DNA of 64,000 nucleotides from positions 3,162,001-3,226,000 of the forward strand of contig JBBODD010000001.1 in assembly GCA_038002745.1 (NCBI GenBank), in the 5' to 3' direction. Below are positions 26,781 through 33,891 of this stretch, piece by piece. Below the pieces are notes generated by a model. It was not told the origin of the DNA. It was given only the letters and a program-made list of their open reading frames with translations, and made no database searches. Both the position numbers and the translations under genes were made by a program. Origin of the DNA: Bacillus sp. FSL H8-0547. GTDB taxonomy: Bacteria > Bacillota > Bacilli > Bacillales > Bacillaceae. Position 1 is the stretch's first letter, and each line of letters opens with the position of its first letter.

Positions 26781-27406
26781 GTCGGCTCCGCATTTCGCGG
26801 TGTCCAGCTCCATCGCTCAACTCCTCGGCCAGAACAAATCCGTCAAAAAAGTCAAACCCGGACTTTTCCGTCGGATCCTTTTCTGTCATTCGGAGCTAAC
26901 CGGGCGATTCCGCTTTTCGTGGTGTCCAGCTGCGCCTTCCAACTCCTCTGCCAGAACAAAATCACCCAAAAAGGCAAAACCGGCCTTTTTGGGTGATTTC
27001 TTATCTGACTCCCGGAGCTAAACGTAAGGCTCCGCTTTTCGTGGTGTCTAGCTCCGCCTCCTAGCCCTTCCGTCAGAACAAAATCCCCGAAAAAGTCAAA
27101 CCCGGACTTTTCCGGTGATTTCTTTTCTGCCTGTCAGGTCTAAACAGTCGGCTCCGCTTTTCGTAGTGTCCAGCTCCATCGCCCAACTCCTCGGCCAGAA
27201 CGGATCCGCCGCAAAAAGCAAACCCGGCTTTTTCCGTCGGATCCTTTTCTGTCCTTCGGAGCTAACCGGGCGATTCCGCTTTTCGTGGTGTCTAGCTCCG
27301 CCTCCTAGCCCTTCCGTCAGAACAAAATCCCCGAAAAAGTCAAACCCGGACTTTTCCGGTGATTTCTTTTCTGCCTGTCAGGGCTGAACAGTCGGCTCCG
27401 CATTTC
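26781..27406 (+). repeat. Palindromic 122-bp repeat, cluster D (5 units)
   Basis: Five head-to-tail units, each exactly 122 bp: 26797-26918, 26919-27040, 27041-27162, 27163-27284 and 27285-27406, with a partial junction at 26781-26796. Unit 2 has a perfect central hairpin (AAATCACCCAAAAAGGC, 26959-26975, with its complement at 26983-26999, loop 7). Units 3 and 5 use the AGCCCT outer-arm subtype (unit 3 with a mismatch), units 1, 2 and 4 the AGCTCC one. The array ends three bases before the tRNA-Gln 3' end. Confidence 0.9.
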
Positions 27407-27409
27407 TGA

Positions 27410-27481
27410 CTGGGCTAGCTGGATTCGAACCAGCGCATGACGGAGTCAAAGTCCGTTGCCTTACCGCTTGGCTATAGCCCA
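27410..27481 (-). tRNA. tRNA-Gln (anticodon UUG)
   Basis: On the minus strand, the acceptor stem TGGGCTA (5') pairs with TAGCCCA (3'). The anticodon loop is CTTTGAC within ACGGA/TCCGT, giving anticodon TTG. The T arm reads GGTTCGAATCC. Discriminator base G; the CCA end is not encoded (TCA follows). A single tRNA gene between the repeat array and comG. Confidence 0.95.
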
Positions 27482-27558
27482 TTAAAGACTTTATTAAGTA
27501 TGGGCAGAACTTGTAAAATTATTCATTGCCGCTCTATTTTTTGTTTTTCATCCAGGAG

Positions 27559-27613
27559 AAAATGAGTTTTTCACCCTTATAGAACTCATGAATCGTCCCG
27601 AAAATTCACTTTT
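27559..27613 (+). promoter_or_regulatory. Candidate ComK site (two AT-boxes) upstream of comGA
   Basis: Two AAAA-N5-TTTT boxes at 27559-27571 and 27601-27613, 42 bp centre to centre (four helical turns), lie about 65-120 bp before comGA. ComK binds paired AT-boxes of this form. The spacer (29 bp) is close to the longest of the known discrete spacings (31 bp). Confidence 0.55.
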
Positions 27614-27677
27614 CGCCATGTGCGTTATCTCCTTAAATGAGGTAGGCTTTCAGTAGCCGCACAGAAAGGAGGAAATC

Positions 27678-28745
27678 ATGAATTCCATCGAATTGCTCAG
27701 TGAAAGAATTGTAGAAGAAGCCTGTGAGCTTAACGCTTCTGATATTCATTTTGTTCCCAGGGAAACAGACGCGGTCATTCAATACAGAATCGATGATGAT
27801 CTCATTGAAAAGAGGATTATCCGCAAAGAAGTCTGCGGCAGGATCATTGCCCATTTTAAATTTCTTGCCTCCATGGATATTGGCGAGAGGAGGAGACCCC
27901 AGAACGGTTCACTTGCTCTGTCAAATCAGGCAATCAATGTTCAGCTTCGCATGTCCACTCTTCCTACCGTTTTTGAAGAAAGTCTAGTGATCAGAATCCT
28001 CCCGAATGATTGTATCCCTTCCGTCGCCAAGCTGTCGCTTTTTCCGCAGTCCGCACAAAAACTTCTCTCTTTTCTAAATCATTCCCACGGTTTAATGGTT
28101 TTCACCGGTCCAACCGGTTCCGGAAAAACAACGACTCTATATTCTCTCATTCATTATGCAAAAAAACATTTTAACCGCAGCATCATAACGCTTGAGGATC
28201 CGGTTGAAACGAAAAGCTCCGAGGTTCTGCAGGTACAGGTTAATGAAAAAGCGGGGATCACGTATGCGGTCGGGCTGAAGGCCATACTGAGGCACGATCC
28301 GGATATTATTATGGTCGGTGAAATAAGAGACAGGGAAACCGCACAAATTGCAATCAGGGCAGCGCTAACCGGGCACTTGGTGCTCTCGACGATGCATACA
28401 AGAGATGCCAAAGGCGCCATATACAGAATGCTTGAATTTGATGTAAGCCTGTCTGAAATTGAGCAGACGTTTCTCGCGGTCGTTGCTCAGAGGCTTGTCG
28501 GGGTTAAATGTCCATTTTGCGAGGGCGAATGCTCACCGCAGTGTAAAAAAATGAGGAACGTCAGGAGACTTGGAATCTTTGAAATGCTGTACGGTAAAAA
28601 TCTTACTCTTGCCATAAAAGAAGCCCGAGGAGAAAAGGTCGAATGTGATTATGCCACCTTAAGGGATGCGATAAAAAAGGGAATTGCCCTTGGGTACTTG
28701 CCCTCATATGCTCTTCATAAATGGATGTATGCCTATGAAGACTAA
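27678..28745 (+). CDS. comGA: Competence pseudopilus assembly ATPase ComGA
   Basis: 355 residues. Secretion ATPase of the GspE/PilB family: Walker A FTGPTGSGKTTTLYS (about residue 140), Asp box ITLEDPVE, Walker B RHDPDIIMVGEIRDRET and His box ALTGHLVLSTMHT. A Cys-rich segment CPFCEGECSPQC lies near residue 280. It drives assembly of the ComGC pseudopilus for DNA uptake at the membrane. AAAGGAGG precedes the ATG. First gene of comGABCDEFG. Confidence 0.96.
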   Translation: MNSIELLSERIVEEACELNASDIHFVPRETDAVIQYRIDDDLIEKRIIRKEVCGRIIAHFKFLASMDIGERRRPQNGSLALSNQAINVQLRMSTLPTVFEESLVIRILPNDCIPSVAKLSLFPQSAQKLLSFLNHSHGLMVFTGPTGSGKTTTLYSLIHYAKKHFNRSIITLEDPVETKSSEVLQVQVNEKAGITYAVGLKAILRHDPDIIMVGEIRDRETAQIAIRAALTGHLVLSTMHTRDAKGAIYRMLEFDVSLSEIEQTFLAVVAQRLVGVKCPFCEGECSPQCKKMRNVRRLGIFEMLYGKNLTLAIKEARGEKVECDYATLRDAIKKGIALGYLPSYALHKWMYAYED

Positions 28746-29769
28746 AAAAAGATGGAGCCTTAAGGAGCAATCTCAATTTCTGAAGAGGATGAGCAGTCTT
28801 TTAGAAAAGGGCTACACATTAAATGAAGCACTAACATTTACTTCAATTGATCTTCGGGCAGACAAAAGCGGGGATGTGGCTCATTGTCTGCGGAGGCTCT
28901 CTGCAGGCCAGTCCATCCGGTCGGCTTTTGAAGAATTATCCTTTCACCGTGAAGTCCTGAGCTATTTGTATTTTGCTGAAAAGCACGGGGATTTGGATGC
29001 CGCCTTTAAAGAGGCGGGAGATATGCTCAGCAGAAAAGTCGTACAGCACGAAAAATGGAAGAAGGTCATGCAATATCCTCTTTTTCTCTTCTTTACAATT
29101 GGAATTCTCTTTTACCTCTCACAATCTGTTATTGCCCCTCAGTTTCAGCAGATCTACCATTCCATGAACCTTGAGCCCAGTTTTTTGACACATTTTCTAT
29201 TTTTCCTGTTTGAAGCAGTAAAATTAGCGATGATAGGAAGCCTCGTCTTCCTGATGCTTTTCGGTGTTTATTATATGGTCCGGCTGAGAGCCTTTAAACC
29301 TCAGAGGAAAATGAGGGTTATGCTGAAAATTCCAATCTGGAAAAAAATCATTGTCCTTATTAACAGCTACTATTTTTCCCTGCAGCTGAGCAATCTTCTG
29401 AAAAGCGGTTTATCGATTTATGAATCACTCAAGGTTTTTGAACATCAGAATTTTCTTCCGTTTTACAGAGATGAAGCGAAATGGTTTATTGAACATTTAA
29501 AAAAAGGGGAGAGATTTGAAACCCTCATAAGCCTTAACTGTTTTTACGAAAAGGAAATGAGTCAGGTCGTCGGCCATGGACAAGCAAACGGAAGGCTTGC
29601 AAGAGAGCTGTATACATACAGCCAGTTTGTCCTTGAAAGACTTGAAGACAAAACAATGAAATGGCTGCTGATGATTCAGCCTGCAGCCTATATCACAGTG
29701 GGAATTACAGTGCTGATCATGTACCTGTCAATGATCATGCCCATGTATCACATGATGGAAGCTTTATAA
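28735..29769 (+). CDS. comGB: Competence pseudopilus membrane protein ComGB
   Basis: 344 residues, GspF/PilC-type platform protein with two similar halves and about three membrane helices (around residues 110-130, 165-185 and 315-340). It anchors the ComGA motor. The ATG at 28735 overlaps the end of comGA by 11 bases and has GGATG seven bases upstream; an ATG two codons earlier is possible. Confidence 0.93.
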   Translation: MKTKKRWSLKEQSQFLKRMSSLLEKGYTLNEALTFTSIDLRADKSGDVAHCLRRLSAGQSIRSAFEELSFHREVLSYLYFAEKHGDLDAAFKEAGDMLSRKVVQHEKWKKVMQYPLFLFFTIGILFYLSQSVIAPQFQQIYHSMNLEPSFLTHFLFFLFEAVKLAMIGSLVFLMLFGVYYMVRLRAFKPQRKMRVMLKIPIWKKIIVLINSYYFSLQLSNLLKSGLSIYESLKVFEHQNFLPFYRDEAKWFIEHLKKGERFETLISLNCFYEKEMSQVVGHGQANGRLARELYTYSQFVLERLEDKTMKWLLMIQPAAYITVGITVLIMYLSMIMPMYHMMEAL

Positions 29770-29787
29770 AGGGAAAGGAGTCTGATT

Positions 29788-30099
29788 ATGGTTAAAAATG
29801 AAAAGGGGTTTACACTGATTGAAATGCTTATTGTCCTTCTTGTCATATCCGTATTGCTTTTGATCACCATTCCCAATATTACAAAACATCATGCAAACAT
29901 CCAGAGCAAAGGGTGTGAAGGACTGAAAAACACGGTTCAGGCCCAAGCCTCCGCCTATCAGATTGAAACGAAAAAGACTGCGACGATCGAAGCACTTGTG
30001 ACGGCAGGGTACCTTGAAGAAGCACCTGCATGTCCTAATGGCACGGCGCTTACCATTGATGCTGAGGGCAAAGTCGGTGAGGCGCCTGCAGTCGAATAA
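29788..30099 (+). CDS. comGC: Major competence pseudopilin ComGC
   Basis: 103 residues. Class III prepilin signal: NEKG/FTLIEM, with ComC peptidase cleavage after G7, then a hydrophobic helix. Two Cys (SKGCEG and APACPNG) fit the intramolecular disulfide of ComGC. It is the main subunit of the pseudopilus that moves DNA through the cell wall. Confidence 0.95.
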   Translation: MVKNEKGFTLIEMLIVLLVISVLLLITIPNITKHHANIQSKGCEGLKNTVQAQASAYQIETKKTATIEALVTAGYLEEAPACPNGTALTIDAEGKVGEAPAVE

Positions 30100-30526
30100 A
30101 GGGTTTACGCTTATGGAAACAGTCATCGTAATCAGCATCGTTACTGTGATGACAGGGACCGCTGTTTTCATCCTTCAGCCATTTCAAAGTCAAAAGCCTG
30201 CTCAGCTTTTCTTCAAGGCGCTTGAACAGGATCTTTTATATGCCCAGCAGTATGCCATTTCAAATAAAAAAACGATTGTCCTGTTATTTGACCCTGCTAA
30301 CCACAGGTATATAGGTACAGAAGGCGGAATTTCCAAGGATAGGCTCTATACCGTTTCTTATGATTCGGCTATTCTTCTAACACCTTCCACTATGGAAGCG
30401 AGGGTTCAGTTTACTCCTGACGGGAGGCTCTCTGAAAGCGGCACGATTGTCGTGCAGTACCGTAAAAAAAGATACAATATGATTTTTTACATGGGGATGG
30501 GGAGGATGGGTGTTGAGGAACAATAG
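30077..30526 (+). CDS. comGD: Minor pseudopilin ComGD
   Basis: 149 residues from a GTG at 30077 (VRRLQSNKG/FTLMETVIVISIV), overlapping comGC by 23 bases. The prepilin cleavage site and N-terminal helix are clear; the start is chosen because a GAGGG lies eight bases before it and gives a leader of nine residues. Minor pseudopilins help prime pseudopilus assembly. Confidence 0.88.
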   Translation: MRRLQSNKGFTLMETVIVISIVTVMTGTAVFILQPFQSQKPAQLFFKALEQDLLYAQQYAISNKKTIVLLFDPANHRYIGTEGGISKDRLYTVSYDSAILLTPSTMEARVQFTPDGRLSESGTIVVQYRKKRYNMIFYMGMGRMGVEEQ

Positions 30527-30821
30527 AGGCACTACATTGGCTGAGACGGTTATGGCTTTTAGCATCTGGTCTATGATTTCGCTGATTTTGCTCCCTGCCT
30601 CTATGTATATCAGTCAGGAACGGGAAAAAACGCGGCTTAAACATGAAGCTGTCACTGAATTGCAGACAATCATTGAAAAGCGCGCGTATAAGGAAGGAGA
30701 ACAAAATGAAGAAGGAAAGGATATCAGCTGGAGTGTTTCCGGAGAGCTTGAAAAAGCATGCATTGAGTGGAGCTTCAAAGGCACGCTCGAAGTGGAATGC
30801 CTCTATTCTTTCAGCCCATAG
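30510..30821 (+). CDS. comGE: Minor pseudopilin ComGE
   Basis: 103 residues, TTG start preceded by purine-rich GGGGAGGATGGG. The prepilin-like N-terminus (RNNRG/TTLAETVMAFSIW) has a hydrophobic helix. Short, as expected for ComGE. It overlaps comGD by 17 bases. Confidence 0.85.
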   Translation: MLRNNRGTTLAETVMAFSIWSMISLILLPASMYISQEREKTRLKHEAVTELQTIIEKRAYKEGEQNEEGKDISWSVSGELEKACIEWSFKGTLEVECLYSFSP

Positions 30822-31245
30822 CGGTTTCACATTCTTGAATATGCTGTTTTCTTTCAGTATATTCGCTGTGATTACAGCATCGTCAGCTCTGCTCATTCCC
30901 CATCTTTACAGAGTGTCGGAAGATAAACGGGACATAAATCCGCTGGAATGGGAGATCTTTCAGCAGCAGGCTGCCATTGAGTTCAGAGAAGGCACCGGCT
31001 TCAAAGTCCAGGACCAAAAGCTTTCATTTACCTCAAAAACGGGAAGAAGCATTGAATTTGAAAAGTACGGAACGATGATTCGGAGACAGGTGAATAACAC
31101 CGGCCACATTATTTGCTTGAGACATGTGAAGGATATGCATTTTACCCAAATTGAAGGCGGAGCGCTGCTCACAGTTGTCAGTACTTCAGGCAAAACCTAC
31201 AGGTGCACATTCAGAAGCTTTTTAGGATTGAAGCGATCAGGATGA
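30706..31245 (+). CDS. comGF: Minor pseudopilin ComGF
   Basis: 179 residues from the ATG at 30706, the only good start with a binding site (AAGGAG). The prepilin-type motif HSG/FTFLNMLFSFSIF begins about 40 residues in, so the leader is unusually long and the gene overlaps comGE by 116 bases. An unrecognised later start is possible. The body matches ComGF (AIEFREGTGFKVQ, FEKYGTMIRRQV). Confidence 0.82.
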   Translation: MKKERISAGVFPESLKKHALSGASKARSKWNASILSAHSGFTFLNMLFSFSIFAVITASSALLIPHLYRVSEDKRDINPLEWEIFQQQAAIEFREGTGFKVQDQKLSFTSKTGRSIEFEKYGTMIRRQVNNTGHIICLRHVKDMHFTQIEGGALLTVVSTSGKTYRCTFRSFLGLKRSG

Positions 31246-31616
31246 GAAATGAAAAAGGATTTATCCTGCCGTCTGTTTCAATGATCGCGTTCTTTATCTT
31301 ACTGATTCTTCTTCACCAGACAGCCGTGTTCACAGCTGAAAAAAAGTTTTACAGCGAGAGAGAGCGTTCAATGATTCTTGAGAATCTGCTCCTTTGCGGT
31401 GTTCAGCATTCCATGCAGTCCATTGCGGATCAAGAAGGGATAAACCACTATGAAATAAAGACGGACGATGGTTCCATCACTTATACGGCTGCTGAAAAAG
31501 GTGAAGGCGAATTGCTGGTATCACTTGCTGCAAAACTGAATACGGGCCATTTTTCATCAGCAAAATATACGTACAATCTGAATTCAGGAGTAATGACTGA
31601 TTGGACGGTCTACTGA
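31242..31616 (+). CDS. comGG: Minor pseudopilin ComGG
   Basis: 124 residues, starting in an ATGA overlap with comGF. The prepilin-like start MRNEKG/FILPSVSMIAFF is followed by one hydrophobic helix and a divergent soluble domain, as usual for ComGG. Last gene of the comG operon. Confidence 0.85.
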   Translation: MRNEKGFILPSVSMIAFFILLILLHQTAVFTAEKKFYSERERSMILENLLLCGVQHSMQSIADQEGINHYEIKTDDGSITYTAAEKGEGELLVSLAAKLNTGHFSSAKYTYNLNSGVMTDWTVY

Positions 31617-31689
31617 TATAAGTGAAGAGCAGTTCCCTGCATACTGATTCTGTGGTAAGGTAATGGAAAAACAAGCGGAGTGAACAGCA

Positions 31690-32208
31690 GTGAAGCCAAT
31701 TTTTATCACGGGATTTATGGGGACCGGTAAAACGACTGTAGGCAAGGTGCTTGCCGAAAAACTCGGATACCCTGTATTAGATACTGATCAAATGATTGAA
31801 CGTGCAGCAGGGAAGCAGATCAAAGACATCTTTAAAGAAGACGGGGAAGAGGTGTTCCGTTCACTTGAAACGCAGATGATTGAGCGTGCGCCTACAGAAA
31901 ATGCTGTAATCACGACAGGCGGCGGGCTGCCTGTGCGAAAAGTGAACAGGGACAATATGAAAGAGAACGGCATTGTGATTTTCCTTCAAACCGATCTTGA
32001 TGTCATTTTTGAACGGGTGCAGCAGGATGAAAACCGCCCGCTTGCCTCAAAGGCTTCAAAAGAAGAGCTTTCATCCCTGTATGAGTCGCGCATAAATGCT
32101 TATGAGGACTGTACAATAAAAATCAAAACAGAGGGAAAAACCATAGAACAGCTGGCAGATGAATTGATTGAACGTATAAAAGAGCTGGAAACGCGGCATA
32201 CTAGCTAA
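31690..32208 (+). CDS. aroK: Shikimate kinase
   Basis: 172 residues, GTG start with GGAG upstream. P-loop GFMGTGKTTVGK; shikimate-binding DTD (about residue 33) and TTGGGLPVR motifs; lid LQQDENRPLA-like region near residue 115. Phosphorylates shikimate in aromatic amino acid synthesis. Length is typical. In B. subtilis the enzyme is encoded elsewhere, but linkage to comG is seen in other Bacillaceae. Confidence 0.93.
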   Translation: MKPIFITGFMGTGKTTVGKVLAEKLGYPVLDTDQMIERAAGKQIKDIFKEDGEEVFRSLETQMIERAPTENAVITTGGGLPVRKVNRDNMKENGIVIFLQTDLDVIFERVQQDENRPLASKASKEELSSLYESRINAYEDCTIKIKTEGKTIEQLADELIERIKELETRHTS

Positions 32209-32233
32209 AAAGTGCGTATGAGGTGTGTTTGCA

Positions 32234-32413
32234 GTGTCTACGAATGATTATGTGAAATATATGACTCAGCAGCTGGTCAGATATATGGATACTCCAAAAG
32301 AAGAGCGGAAGGCACTAAAAACAATGCGGAAAACGGAGAAGTCGCCGTTTGCAAGCAGGTGGTTCGGCATCCTTCCCTTTGCTTTTATGTTTTTCTTAAA
32401 AAAGAGAAAATAG
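32234..32413 (+). CDS. yqzE: YqzE family small protein
   Basis: 59 residues from a GTG at 32234 (MSTNDYVKYMTQQLVRYMDTP) with GAGGTG eight bases upstream. A basic middle precedes one C-terminal hydrophobic segment (about residues 42-55) and a KKRK tail. YqzE lies after comGG in B. subtilis. Function unknown. Confidence 0.85.
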   Translation: MSTNDYVKYMTQQLVRYMDTPKEERKALKTMRKTEKSPFASRWFGILPFAFMFFLKKRK

Positions 32414-32446
32414 AAAGAAGGTACCTCATAGAGAGGTACCTTCTTT
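32411..32446 (+). terminator. Bidirectional terminator between yqzE and yqzG
   Basis: A perfect stem, AAAGAAGGTACCTC/GAGGTACCTTCTTT, with a 5-nt loop, serves both convergent genes. Confidence 0.88.
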
Positions 32447-32462
32447 CATGTTCTTCATCTGC

Positions 32463-32786
32463 TTAATCCGCTTCTTCCAGAACCTGTATCTTTTTGATTT
32501 TTTCTGTTTTTGCATCGTAAGAGATGGTGACAAACACCCCGATGTCTTTCATTCCCTCGCGCAATGTCACCTTGTATTGTTTGACCGTCTGATTCTTCTT
32601 GGTGTTGTCCCAGATCTTCTGGGCAAACAGTACTTGTGAGAGCGGATAACGTTTTTTCGTTTCTTTAACCGCTACGTTTTTCCAGTCTGTATGCTTTTCC
32701 GCATAAACATTTGCTGATTGTGAAACCAAAGCCGGCTGCAAACCGTATATAAGGAGAAGCAGCAAAAGCAATATGGTTTTCCTCAT
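32463..32786 (-). CDS. yqzG: YqzG/YhdC family secreted protein
   Basis: 107 residues. The N-terminal signal peptide ([20 protein letters not shown]) is followed by a compact DUF3889-like domain (TDWKNVAVKETKKRYPLSQV to KIKKIQVLEEAD). The ATG at 32786 has AAGGACGG eight bases upstream; a GTG three codons earlier is less likely. It is the gene next to the tapA operon in B. subtilis. Secreted, function unknown. Confidence 0.85.
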   Translation of the reverse strand: MRKTILLLLLLLIYGLQPALVSQSANVYAEKHTDWKNVAVKETKKRYPLSQVLFAQKIWDNTKKNQTVKQYKVTLREGMKDIGVFVTISYDAKTEKIKKIQVLEEAD

Positions 32787-32852
32787 GATATTCACCGTCC
32801 TTGTTAGTTATTTTTTCCAAAAATCATGCTGCTATTCAAAGGGGGATTCGAA

Positions 32853-33065
32853 ATGGAATTTATTATGGTTATTGTATTTGTCGGAATTTTGGCAGTGATG
32901 GGGATTGCTGGTGACAGCAGAAAAAGAAGCAGACGCAGGGACTCCTCTGGTTTTACGTATACGGGTTCAGACAACGGCAGAGACTGTCATTCTGATTCAG
33001 GATTCTTCGGCGGAGGGGATTCAGGCGGGGGAGACTGCGGCGGCGGTGGCGGCGGAGGAGATTGA
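32853..33065 (+). CDS. Small membrane-anchored protein with Gly/Asp/Cys-rich tail
   Basis: 70 residues. One N-terminal membrane helix (about residues 2-20) is followed by a basic cluster (SRKRSRRRD) and a tail with DCHSDSGFFGGGDSGGGDCG ending in seven Gly and an Asp. The two Cys, His and many Asp could bind metal, but this is inference. The ATG follows GGGGG. A terminator follows. It lies where B. subtilis has tapA-sipW-tasA. Confidence 0.75.
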   Translation: MEFIMVIVFVGILAVMGIAGDSRKRSRRRDSSGFTYTGSDNGRDCHSDSGFFGGGDSGGGDCGGGGGGGD

Positions 33066-33073
33066 GAAAGAGG

Positions 33074-33097
33074 GAGCCTGCAGACACAGGCTTTTTT
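33074..33097 (+). terminator. Terminator after the Gly-rich gene
   Basis: The stem AGCCTG/CAGGCT is followed by six T residues. Confidence 0.82.
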
Positions 33098-33103
33098 GTT
33101 TTC

Positions 33104-33146
33104 TATAAAGAATATAGCGTTGTATTGGACGTTCTTTATAATGTTA
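33104..33146 (+). promoter_or_regulatory. Promoter region with SinR-like operator 3
   Basis: GTTCTTT at 33131-33137 (exact SinR half-site) overlaps a perfect -10 hexamer TATAAT at 33137-33142. A 9-bp inverted repeat (TATAAAGAA 33104-33112; TTCTTTATA 33132-33140) surrounds an ATATAGCG 8-mer at 33112. The overlap with the -10 suggests repression. No good -35 is seen. Confidence 0.55.
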
Positions 33147-33194
33147 CAATATAGTAAGATTGTTGAAGATATTTGGAGGGAACCGGCGGTAAAC

Positions 33195-33210
33195 GTTCTT
33201 TAAAAAGAAA
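33195..33210 (+). promoter_or_regulatory. SinR-like operator 4
   Basis: GTTCTTT-AA-AAAGAAA: a near-perfect inverted pair of SinR half-sites with 2-bp spacing, about 110 bp before the gene at 33318. A second ATATAGCG follows at 33210-33217. Confidence 0.6.
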
Positions 33211-33286
33211 TATAGCGGAATTTGACCCTGTTTTTATTCGCTGAAGAGGTATATACTTTTAGTAGACGAATTAAGTTTGCTTTTTT

Positions 33287-33302
33287 GTTCTTTATTAAGA
33301 AT
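33287..33302 (+). promoter_or_regulatory. SinR-like operator 5
   Basis: GTTCTTT-AT-TAAGAAT: an exact half-site with a degenerate partner, ending 15 bp before the start at 33318, in the 5' leader. Confidence 0.45.
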
Positions 33303-33317
33303 AAAGGCGGAAATGTG

Positions 33318-33617
33318 TTGAAGGCCCTCTTTTTGATGTTAGCAGCTTTAAACAGTATGGACGCAGCATTGACCCTTGCCGGTCTGCACTTTGAGCTGAT
33401 TACAGAAGCCAATCCTGTTATGAGGATTCTGTATGAGATGCATCCTGCGGTATTTACATGTACTAAGCTGTCATTCTCATTATTTCTGCTTTTGTTTGTA
33501 TTCACGGGGCGTGTACCGTCATCACCGACAATTAAAGTCCTTTCAATTGCCGCTGCATTTCTGTATTCGGCTGTTCTTTTGGCTCATTTGCACTGGATTC
33601 GGCTGCTGATTGGATGA
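33318..33617 (+). CDS. DUF5658-like four-helix membrane protein
   Basis: 99 residues from a TTG at 33318 (GGCGG seven bases upstream; a GTG one codon earlier is the alternative). About three or four membrane helices; the motif LNSMDAALTLAGLHFELITEANPVM near the N-terminus is typical of DUF5658. Its end is 14 bases before the next gene, so the two form an operon. Three SinR-like sites lie upstream. Confidence 0.78.
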   Translation: MKALFLMLAALNSMDAALTLAGLHFELITEANPVMRILYEMHPAVFTCTKLSFSLFLLLFVFTGRVPSSPTIKVLSIAAAFLYSAVLLAHLHWIRLLIG

Positions 33618-33631
33618 AAAGGGGAAAAGCG

Positions 33632-33829
33632 ATGTATAAAAAACTTTGCAGTCAGTGCTATCAGCCATCTTTCAGCAGCAGCAAAACAAACCAGTGGATT
33701 TGTCCTGTCTGCTCGAATGATATTACCTCCCATAAAGCGATACAGGCTGTTCACGCTGTAAAGAAAATACCGCTGTCAGCCTATCAGCCAATAAGGGCCG
33801 CAACTTACGGATTTGACAGAAAAGGATAG
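33632..33829 (+). CDS. Small zinc-ribbon protein
   Basis: 65 residues, MYKKLCSQCYQPSF to TYGFDRKG. Two CxxC knuckles (CSQC at 6-9 and CPVC at 30-33) form a likely zinc ribbon, followed by a basic C-terminal half. The ATG follows AAAAGGGG. Cotranscribed with the DUF5658 gene. A nucleic-acid- or protein-binding role is possible but unproven. Confidence 0.78.
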   Translation: MYKKLCSQCYQPSFSSSKTNQWICPVCSNDITSHKAIQAVHAVKKIPLSAYQPIRAATYGFDRKG

Positions 33830-33840
33830 CTGCATGAAAA

Positions 33841-33891
33841 CAGCACCATACAAAAGGGACCAAAAGACCTTTTGTATGGTGCTGTTATTTT
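33841..33891 (+). terminator. Bidirectional terminator between the zinc-ribbon gene and sinR
   Basis: A perfect 17-bp stem (CAGCACCATACAAAAGG with its complement at 33868-33884) serves the two convergent transcripts. Confidence 0.9.

Noticed and set aside
26781-27406. CRISPR array
   Set aside because: The regular 122-bp period has no short direct repeats with unique spacers; variation is in palindromic arms, and no cas genes are present.
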